Part shown: one piece after another, positions 12,108 to 21,600 of the stretch
Numbering within the stretch: the stretch's first letter is position 1
Layout of the letters: each line of letters starts with the position of its first letter
DNA from: Planoprotostelium fungivorum
Lineage: Eukaryota; Evosea; Variosea; Cavosteliida; Cavosteliaceae
Direction: 5' to 3'
Assembly (NCBI GenBank): GCA_003024175.1
Contig: MDYQ01000214.1
Location: forward strand, 1-47,034
DNA: 47,034 nt
The notes under the pieces: generated by a model
Database searches by the model: none
The model's input: the letters and a program-made list of their open reading frames with translations, nothing else
Told to the model about the DNA's origin: nothing
Made by a program: the position numbers and the translations under genes

Positions 12108-15100
12108 ATGAGGCCGACAGTCGTCTGTGTCGTCTTGTTCACGATCTCTGTAGCCACTGCTCTACCCTCCTGGTGTGGAGGAAGGACGAACCTAACTGAA
12201 TGCGCCACTTACGTAGTCTCCCAACTTACATTAGAGGAGAAAATCAAACAAGTGAGAGCAGTGCTCATACTCTGGATCTCACCAGTTTTCTCAGCTCGGT
12301 AATGATGCACCTGCAGTTGAAAGACTCAACATCGAAAAGTGGGACTGGTGGGGAGAAGCACTTCACGGACTCCAACGTCAAGGATACACAACTTCTTTCC
12401 CTCAGTCAATCGGTCTTGGCGCCACTTTCGATCCTGAACTTCTTCACGAGGTGTTTGATGAAAGAAAATATTTTCGCTTACAAGGGCAGATAGGGGATCA
12501 GATCTCGACAGAAGATCGTTTGAAGAGGTTTGAATGGGCTTTTCTCAACGGTTATCCCCTCAAAGGTCTCTCTGTATGGACACCCAACATCAACATTTTC
12601 AGGGATCCCAGATGGGGTAGAGGTCAAGAGACATATGGAGAGGATCCATTCCTCACTGGTACCCTCGCCATTCAATTCGTCAGAGGTGAGGTCCTTTTAA
12701 GAGAATACGCTTTCTCAACAACATTCAGGCATTCAGGGACCTGAAGCCCCAGAGAGATTAAAGGCCATCGCTACTCCCAAACACTTTGCCGTTCATTCTG
12801 GTCCTGAGTTGGGACGTCACTCATTCAACGTCAACCCCTCCAAATATGATTTTGAAGACACATTCATGCCCGCTTTCCGTGCTGCCATTCATGAGGGAAG
12901 AGCTGCCTCCGTGATGTGCTCATACAATGCCATCGATGGCGTCCCTGCCTGTGCCAACGAAGGTCTCTTGGGCAAGAAGTTGAGACAAGAATGGAACTTC
13001 TGGGGTTACGTCGTATCAGACTGTGACGCCGTAGTCGATGAGGTGAAGATATGATCCTCCATGTGAGTGGATGCTGATGGTGAGAATAGGTCGGTCCCAA
13101 CAACCACCACAATTACACCCAAACGAAACCAGAAGCGGCCGCGCTGTCCATCATCGCCGGAACTGATCTGGATTGTGGCAACACGTACGACTCTCTCAAC
13201 GATGCCCTCACCCAAGGCCTCGTCACCATAGATGTGATGGACAGAGCCCTCGAGAGGCTCTTCCACGTCAGATTGACCACCCACGAGGATGATCATCCCG
13301 CATCCACTCCCTTCCCTGACAACCGTGATCTTGCCTTGAGAGCATCCCTGGAGTCCATGGTTCTACTGCAGAACGATGGCATCTTACCCCTTCAGAAGGG
13401 AATGAAGGTGGCCATCGTGGGGCCCACGGTTGATATCTTGGAGGATCTGGAGGGAAATTATCACGGTACACCCAGGGATCCCGTGTCTACTCTAGATGCT
13501 GCCTACGATTTCTTCGGTGCAGAGAACGTGAGTCGATCGTGGTGACGATCATGATAATGATGATGATGATGATGATGATGAAACTGATGAAATCAGGTGA
13601 CGTACGCTCAAGGAAGTCTCATCGACGATGGTGTCCCCCTCATCGTCCCCAGATCTGCTCTGAGAACACCCGACGGAAAGGTTGGACTGAGGGGAGAATA
13701 CTTCACCAACACCCAGCTCATGGGACAGCCCGCACTGGTCCGTAACGATCACACCATCGACTTTGACACCGACTTCACTCCCCTCTTTGACGCTCCCAAC
13801 CCCTGGGACTACTCTGTCCGTTGGACTGGCTCTCTCGTCGTCCCTGGCCCGGGCACCTACGATCTTGGCTTCAACAACGACGGAGACAATTCGGTTCTCT
13901 TGTACGTGGAGGGTCGATTGTTATTGAATACGACGGGGCAGAAGGTGTACGAGAAGATCACATTCCAACGATCGGGCGCTCACGACATTCTCATCGAGTT
14001 CCATCACAAGGTGAGTCACGATACGAATCGTAAAGGATAGAAGAAGCCAGTTGTAGAATGAATGTGAACCGAGGACAGGGAGGAATGAGATTCCGCATGG
14101 AGTGGATGGCCCCCGTGAACGTTCAATTGAAGGAGATGGTACAAGCAACTGCAGCCGCCGATGTCGTGGTTGTCTTTGTCGGTCTCTCTCCTTCTCTCGA
14201 ATCTGAAGAGACTGGCTTCAACGTCACCGGTTTCGTCAGTGGTGATCGATCCACCATTCGTCTACCCAAGGTGATTCTCTCTTCACTCCAACGNTCGGGC
14301 GCTCACGACATTCTCATCGAGTTCCATCACAAGGTGAGCCACGAAAGAATCTTCAAGGACAGAAGAAGCCAATCGTAGAATGAAAGTGAACCGAGGACAG
14401 GGAGGAATGAGATTCCGCATGGAGTGGATGGCCCCCGTGAACGTTCAATTGAAGCAGATGGTACAAGCAACTGCAGCCGCCGATGTCGTGGTTGTCTTTG
14501 TCGGTCTCTCTCCCTCTCTCGAATCAGAAGAGACTGGCTTCAACGTCACTGGATTCGTCAGTGGTGATCGGTCCACCATTCGTCTACCCAAGGTGATTCT
14601 CTCTTCACTCCAACGAAACGTTCAGGCTGAGGCGAGAGCAGGTGCAGAGAGTCCTCTTGAAAGCTCTGGAGAAGCTGAGAAAGCCCGTCGTCCTCGTTCT
14701 CAACTCGGGCAGTGCCGTCGCGATCGATTGGGCTACCCAGCACGCCCGTGCCGCCCTTGCGGCGTGGTACAGTGGTGAGTTGGGAGGAAAGGCCATCATC
14801 GACACCCTCGTCGGACGTTACAACCCCGCCGGACGCCTTCCCATCACCTTCTACCGCTCAGACAAAGACTTGCCTCCCTTCAAGAGCTACGAGATGGAGG
14901 GAAGGACTTATCGCTACTTCAGAGGTACCCCCCTGTATCCGTTCGGTCACGGTCTGTCCTACACGACCTTCTCTTATTCGGGCCTGGTGGTTCCCAGCAG
15001 CGTCAGGGCTGGAGACGATGTCAATGTGACCGTTACGGTTCGTAACACGGGTGATCGTGATGGAGATGAGGTGGGACGGACCATGAGAAGAGGAGAATGA

Positions 15101-15385
15101 CGAGAGTAGGTCATTCAAGTGTACCTGAGACACTTTGACGGAGCGACACCGAAGAAGGTGAACCACGCGCTAGTGGCCTTCCAGCGTGTGACGTTGAAGG
15201 CGGGAGAGAGTGGAACGTTCACGATGGTTGTGAGGAGCAGACAGCTGTCTGTTGTGGATGAGATGGGGGAGAGAGCAGTGAAGGAGGGACAGTACCAGTT
15301 CTTCGTGGGTGGTGGTCAGCCTGGGTTTGTTGATACCCTCAACGTACCCTTTGATATTACTGGAACTGTGGGTCTTCCTGGTTGA
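12108..15385 (+). CDS. Secreted GH3 beta-xylosidase/beta-glucosidase with PA14 insert
   Basis: Glycoside hydrolase family 3 exo-enzyme, closest in motifs to plant and fungal beta-xylosidases. A signal peptide (VVCVVLFTISVATALPSWC) is followed by LTLEEKIKQ, WWGEALHGLQ, the family motif NINIFRDPRWGRGQET, KHFAVHSGPE and VVSDCDAVVD, whose first Asp (codon 13019-13021) is the catalytic nucleophile. The second domain begins near SLESMVLLQNDGILPL, and a PA14 module (GLRGEYFTNTQLMGQPALV to GAHDILIEFHHK, about 13680-14010) is inserted. The gene continues with ADVVVVFVGL, PVVLVLNSGSAVAIDWA, YNPAGRLPITFY, YPFGHGLSYTTF and a fibronectin-III-like C-terminus ending at TGA 15385. Introns are 39-50 nt. The stretch 13972-14615 contains an apparent false tandem duplication around an N, so the gene as assembled carries one exon twice. 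Likely substrate is xylan or glucan oligomers; which sugar is not decided by sequence. Confidence 0.9.
13549..13582. repeat. (ATG)n microsatellite in a GH3 intron
   Basis: A run of ATGATG units immediately after a GTGAGT donor in the GH3 gene. Confidence 0.85.
13972..14615 (+). repeat. Apparent assembly-made tandem duplication in the GH3 gene
   Basis: Copy 1 (13972-14293) and copy 2 (14295-14615) run from TCGGGCGCTCACGACATTC to CTTCACTCCAACG and differ at a few percent of positions, more in the intron than in the exon. They are separated by exactly one N at 14294. Copy 2 continues properly into the rest of the gene. This is most simply two overlapping contig ends or two haplotypes joined without collapsing the overlap. 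Confidence 0.8.
14294..14294. other. Assembly gap (single N)
   Basis: An ambiguous base at the junction of two near-identical 321-322-bp copies in the GH3 gene. Confidence 0.95.
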
Positions 15386-15513
15386 AAATAAACCATTCCT
15401 CAACATCCTTGCTATGTACCATCCCAGAGCTGAAGCGAATCCACTTGTCTCTGTCGGATATTTGCCAACTCTGCGATGGTCTGCATTGTGCCACCTGCCG
15501 AAGCATAACACTT

Positions 15514-15584
15514 GGCTCCATAGTTTAGAGGTAAAATTCCTGCTTCGGGTGCAGGAGGCCCGGGTTCGAGTCCCGGTGGAGCCC
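15514..15584 (+). tRNA. tRNA-Pro (anticodon CGG)
   Basis: Identical to the upstream tRNA-Pro except that the anticodon loop is TTCGGGT, giving anticodon CGG for codon CCG. Acceptor GGCTCCA/TGGAGCC, discriminator C, T-arm CCGGG-TTCGAGT-CCCGG. Immediate 3' flank CCTCTATTTTGCTG resembles that of the first copy (CCTCTGTTTTGCTT), suggesting duplication with some flank, and includes a TTTT terminator. Confidence 0.95.
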
Positions 15585-15747
15585 CTCTATTTTGCTGCGG
15601 CAGCTAAGTCTCTTCGAGGCGACTGTTAGAAATCTCAAAGAAGCGATTGCAGGACGTCTCCATTCTGGATAGGGCTGGGGAGCAACACTGTATACAGCAA
15701 GAACATGAGATGAATACACGCATGTGAGTAATCTGGGATCTCACGTA

Positions 15748-15818
15748 GGCTCCATAGTTTAGAGGTAAAATTCCTGCTTCGGGTGCAGGAGGCCCGAGTT
15801 CGAGTCTCGGTGGAGCCC
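15748..15818 (+). tRNA. tRNA-Pro (anticodon CGG), second copy
   Basis: Same body as the copy 163 bp upstream, with anticodon CGG, but the T-stem is CCGAG/CTCGG: a G-C pair has become A-T on both sides, a compensatory change that keeps pairing and argues that the gene is functional. The flanks are unrelated to the other copies. A TTTTT terminator follows. Confidence 0.95.
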
Positions 15819-15920
15819 TTGAACTTTTTCCGAATGATAAATTTTTATACCGATTTATTTTGGTCCAGGCGGAATAAGACAGAGACCTTTCCTTCACGAT
15901 TCACTCTGTAGGCTCAACTT

Positions 15921-18600
15921 ATGGTCCGTGAGCGAGCAGCTAATCGTTGTCCATATCATTGTTGTAGACCATGCCAGAAATTGAAATGGTCACACATCGC
16001 CCGAGACATGCCCGGTCGGGAGTCAAGTACCTCCACCATCTCGACCATCTCCTCAAGAGGAAACTCTGTATTGTTTCCTGCACAGCAGGTGAGCCTTTTC
16101 GTCTCCATCCGATTGATTCAACGTACTAATCTCACATTTTTATAGGAGGTAATCAGTTCTATATGGTTAGAAAAGAGAGGTGACCTCAACAAATCCTATC
16201 GGAAACGATATTGCGTGTTGAGAAAGAATAGTATAGATTATTACACTGATGCATCGGTGAGTCAGAAATCCACACGCAATCGTGGATGTATTCAATCCCA
16301 TTCAGATGAATCAGAGACCTAGAGGCTCAGTCGATCAATTAACTACTTGGTATTCTGTGAGATCTTTCCATTCGCATTCATCTGAAATGTCACCACCAGT
16401 TATCCATCCGAACCGATCGAAAGAACTTCACGTTGGAACCATTACAGCACATTGTCCACGGTAAAAAGAGAACGTGGCATTTTCGATATTCAGAGGAGGA
16501 GTCCTATGATGAATGGAGTGACTGGTTAGACAAATTAGAGGGTCGATTCCATAGCGGTACTGCTGCAGTTCCTCCCACCCGATCCAAGTTGGATCCAAAT
16601 GATATCACCATCAAGAAACAGATCAGTGATGGTGACATCGATAGCGGATCCACATGAGGAACTGAAATCGTACGTCACAGGTGCAGCAGCGAAAGTGTTT
16701 CTCGGTGAATACACTCTCAACTCTGTTGCCATCAAACAACTGAAGAACCTCTCCTCGTTCTTATCCGAAGAAGAATTGAGATCCTTCTACGACGAAGTGG
16801 ACATCCTCCATTCCATTCATCACCCCCAGATCTTAGAGATGGTGATCCATCCACTCTCTCTCATGATGACCTTCCACAGTTTGGATGGTGTCTGAAAGAA
16901 GGATTTCACTGTCTGGTGATGGAGTACATGCCCAACGGAGATCTATCCAGGATCATAGAGGATAAAAGCGTGAGAGACAACCATCGGATGGAACTGAAGA
17001 CAGAAAGGTCGAATTCGATTTCGCCGGTCTGCTGCGGTTCCTGTTATCCATATCGAAGGGAATGGAATATTTACACAAGACGAGAAAGGCGGTACACAGG
17101 GATTTGAAGGTGAGAGGGAGAGGATGGGAGAGAGAATGAGAGAATGCAGCCGGAGAACATCTTGATCAAAGACTTGGCCAGGGGGGACGTCAAATTGTGT
17201 GATTTCGGGTTATCCAAGAACATCGATACGTCAGACGAATACGTGTTGGGCACACCTCAATACGCTGCACCCGAGTTGCCCACCGACAGTAACTTCCCCG
17301 TGGACGTCTATTCCATGGGCATCATGTGAGTGGTCATCCACATACATCATGGTAGACCTCACCTTCAATCAGAATGTGGGAGCTGTGCCACAGGAAGAGG
17401 GCGTGGAAGGATGTATCTGCGGGCTATCTCATCGCAGAGAAGGTGAGGAGAAGAGAAGGCGAAGAGAGTGACATCACAGGTGATCGCGGGAGAGAGACCA
17501 CCCATGGAAGAAGGTTGCAAATTGGAGTCTCAGATTCAGGCTTGTTGGTCCGCAGGTGATGATTTATTTGTGTGATGGAGAGAGTGACGTTCGATGTAGA
17601 TCCATCTCTCAGACCCACCTTCACGGATCTGCGTAAAGAGTTGTACAACATTTACATCACCATCTGTCCGGATGATGCCACGGTGTCAAGGGTGACTTTC
17701 ATTCTTCTCTCACGAGAGATTTGAATTGAAGATGGAACAGGCAACGATGAGTCTGATCGAGTCCCCTGTGATGGTGAAAAGTCTGAGGGAGAGAATCCAA
17801 TCCATCTTCTCGGATGGTCAATACGCCACCTGGAATTCCTTCGCCGATCGATTGGCTGTGAGCCTCTTCGTTCCACTCCATCTCATTCCTGCATACACTG
17901 GGTTTCATTCATCTCATATTTGTAGGAATACCTGGAAGGTACTCGAGAGCAGGTGGAAAAATTGAAACATTGTCTCACGGATGCACCAAATCGAGTGAGT
18001 CATTCTCTTTCAATGGACGTAAAAGAGTGAGATCTAACATTTCACTCTGCAGGTCAGTCTTGAGAGGTGGAGCAAGTTTGAAGCTCAATTCGCACCCATC
18101 GTGGCAAAGACAGACTGCCAGTCGTGAGACAAATCACAAAATGAGAGAGACTGAACATACGAAACAGAGGTAGCACACTAGATAACGTGGTGTCCGTGGC
18201 GGGATTAGAATGGTTCTGGGGATGGGCCGCACAGGAGGAAGTGAGGGACACGCTGAGAAAGTGTTCCGACGGAATGTATCTATTGCGATTTTCCACCCGG
18301 CAGGGGATGCTCACCTTATCCACCTACAGCAGCGGGGTGAGTCCATTCATCCTGATCCATCTCAACGATCGACAGACGGTATTCCACTGGAGGTTGGGCA
18401 AGAAGCAGACGTCCACGATGGAGAAGATGAGGATCGTCGTGGAGGACACGGGGGAGGACTTTGCCGGGGTTCAGGAGATGGTGGATCACTACACGGAGAA
18501 TCCACTCATCGACAGGAGGAACGTGGGGAGGAGCTTCCGTCTGACGAAGCCTCTCGTGAGACAAGACGCCACGACGATGTACCGTGATGATGTAGAATAA
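15921..18600 (+). CDS. PH-kinase-SH2 signalling protein (SHK-like)
   Basis: Multi-exon gene, roughly 700 residues by estimate. A PH domain opens at about 16150 (IWLEKRGDLNKSYRKRYCVL) and closes at about 16540 (YDEWSDWLDKLEG, with the conserved helix Trp). The protein kinase domain follows: GAAAKVFLGEY, VAIKQLK, VMEYMPNGDLS, KAVHRDLKPENILI, KLCDFGLSK, GTPQYAAPE and VDVYSMGIM. The HRDLKPEN loop is of serine/threonine or dual-specificity type. A linker (LRERIQSIF, VSLERWSKFEAQF) leads to an SH2 domain (WFWGWAAQEEVRDTL, then YLLRFS with the phosphotyrosine-binding Arg) ending at TAA 18600. Kinase plus C-terminal SH2 is the dictyostelid SHK layout; a PH domain in front would tether it to phosphoinositides. 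The Gly-rich loop is unusual (GAAAKV). Start at 15921 is the first Met; Met 16010 in the same frame is equally possible. Confidence 0.85.
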
Positions 18601-18627
18601 AAGTGGACGTTGTTTATCCATAGCAAT

Positions 18628-21600
18628 TTACTTCCTCTTGTCTGCGTTGGCAAAGTGGATGGCGAGGAAGCTGAAAATACGCCAGACTGAGAGGGAGTTA
18701 ATGAGGTGATGGGTGGATGATGAAGGTGACGCAATAAGATCAGATGTAGATGCATACGACAGATGAATAGTGAACTCACTGATTCCCATCACAAAGAGGA
18801 TACCAAAGCACAAGGGAAGGTGATCGTTTTCGTAACCGAAGATGCTGTTCAGGCCATCTCTCTCGTCGTCAAAGACGTGAGTCAACTTCCTGGTGTTGAT
18901 GATGAACAGAGCTTCCATCATCCAACTGGCGAACGAAGATCTGGCCATGATGTACACTGTTCTCACTCAGTCCTTCTCTTCTTCTCTTCCACTCACGTGA
19001 ATAATGGATGTCCTTCAGAGAAGTCAAGGTGGGACTGAAACCACAGACGGCACATTGGATCAACGTGGCAACCACACCAAACAATTGAGCCTTTTATCGT
19101 TGAGAAACGCAAGGAATCGAGATCTCCTCACCTTTGCAGGCTGCATGATGATGGACAAGAGGTGAGCGAGACCGGAGGTACAGAAGTGGGCGACGAAGAG
19201 GAGAGCGAGGTACCAAAGGTAGTCACCTCTGGGCATGCTGAGCGTGTAGTAGAAGAGGAGGAAGAAGATGACGGCGACGAGGTAAGAAGGGAAGGAGGCG
19301 ATGTTCTTTCCAAAGAAGTAAGCCGTTCCACTCAGTCCTGTGGCAGACTCTCTCCAGAAGACAACCTTCACATCATCAGTCTCCCACTCACACTCATTCT
19401 CACCTTCTCGTTACCAAAGAGACGGAGGGACACGACAACAGAGGTCATGGATGCACAGAGAGTGAGCAAGAAGGCAGCCTGAGGGATCTGTGCAGAGTGA
19501 GAGAGGAGAGAAGATATAACTTACCCCTCCGACTGCTACGTTACGGTAGATGAGACCGACGATGACACCACTGAAGATGGCCAACAGCAAATCACTGTGA
19601 GTGGTTGTCAATTGTCTCCACTGTAGAGAGTTAGAGATGGAGGATGAAGAGGAAGTCACCTGTTGGATGGAAGCACGGATGAAGATGTACAGGGTCTGAT
19701 AGAGGACGTTGGGGGTGGTACGAGCTGGAGGGTAATTGTAGCTGATGGTCACTTGAGGGAGGGGGTTCGGCTTGATGTCATCCTTGTGAGGTCCACTGTA
19801 CCATCGTCATTCTCTCATCCCCATCGATATCATTCATCGTGTGATGTGATGTGATGTGTGTGATGTTGTGTGATGTTGTGTGATGTGATGTGATGTGATG
19901 TTGTGTGATGTGATGTGATGTGATGTTGTCATCGTCTCTTCACCTGATGAGATCCAAAAAGTGATCACAGGGGTTCTGGTTCATAGGAAAGTTGTATCCC
20001 TGTGTCTCGAAATGGGAGACTACATCCTCTCTGGGTCCCAGATAGATGAGAGATCCTCCCTTCTTCAGCAGTAAGATGTCATCGAATTGCTCAAAGATAT
20101 CGTATCTGGGCTGATGGATGACGGCAATGACGTTGACTGATGACGTCAGTCCATTGTGATATCTCATGCGACATCTCACCGGAAACTTGAGTCAACTTCT
20201 TTAGAACGTGGCACACTTCGAGGGACATGGTACTGTCTAGTCCAGATGTGGGCTCGTCTAAAAATAGAACGGAAGGGCAGGACACCAACTCCATTCCAAT
20301 GTTGACTCTCTTTCTCTGACCACCGCTGACTCCTCTCCTGTTCTCGTCTCCCACTATGGTGTTCTGAACGGCTGTGAGGCCCAGCATCTCCAATGAGGAT
20401 TCTACGATCTGCTTCCTCTGCTCTCGGCTGATGTGTCTGGGCAGACGGTACGATGCACTGTGGAGGTTCAGCGTGTTCTGTGTTTCTTTTCTCCTTTGTG
20501 ATGAATGGATGTGATGATGTGGATGTGATGTGATGTGGATGTGATGTGATGTGGATGTGATGTGGATGTGATGAGAGGATGATGAGAGGGTGTATACCTG
20601 AACATCATGTTCTCTCTGACAGTGAGTTCTCTGTGCATGACATCCTCTTGTGGAACGAATCCAATGAGGGTCCTGATGTCATTGATGGGGGGTGACACTT
20701 TACCTATCCATACATCAGCATCATCACACATCATCACACATCATCACACATCATCACACTTCATCACACATAGACGTATGATCTCTTCACTCACCAGTGT
20801 AGTTGACCTTTCCCATGACAGCAGACAGGAGAGTCGTCTTACCCGAACCAGAAGGGCCCATGATGGCCGTGATCCTTCCCGCCTTGAAGGTTCCCGTGAT
20901 GTCATCCAGAATGACGGCTCCACTGCTCAGCGTCACGTTCAGCCCGATGAATTGGATGTCCATCGGGTTCACCGGAACCGTGTACAACGTCTGTTCTCCG
21001 TCAGTTTTCTGCGAGTTCTCCGTCTGTTCACGTTGATGTCGATGTCGGGGGCACGGTAGGAGGATTGATCGGTGTTCTGGCTGCTGTTGAGATCGACATC
21101 AACGATGGAGCCCTCTGCATCGGACTCTTGATCGTTGGGAAGCAAGAGACTCTTCTCGGGTCGGTGGGTCTTGTTCTTCATCTTCCTCTGCTTGAGGTAG
21201 TTGAACAGTTTGACGCAGAAGCCGTAGGCAAAGGGGATGAAGATCAAGAGGAGGGGGGGAATGAAGATGGCTGAGATACGTGTCTCGGGTCGTGATGATC
21301 CTGAATGGGTCAGCGTGGTCTACTACAGTCATACGATTCGTTATGATAAAATGATAGGATGATATTCATTATGATAGAATGATAGAGTTTCATTGATGAT
21401 CGTATAGATGATAGAACGATAGAAGAAGAGAGGAGGATGAATACCTGGGGGACATTTGATACCGATCTGCAATAGTTTGAAGAATGGAGGAGGGAAACAG
21501 GATTGAGGAGCGATGGATCCTGTTCTGCAGAAGTAATCGTGAGGACATTTGATCCTGTGTTCATCAGCTGGAGAACCAAACAAAAGACGATCGAAATTGA

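Noticed and set aside
11800-12111. 103-codon frame starting inside the first tRNA gene
   Set aside because: Begins within a tRNA, has no similarity and ends at the GH3 start.
13972-14615. Real exon duplication in the GH3 gene
   Set aside because: A single N at the junction and an otherwise complete second copy fit an assembly join better; GH3 proteins have this segment once.
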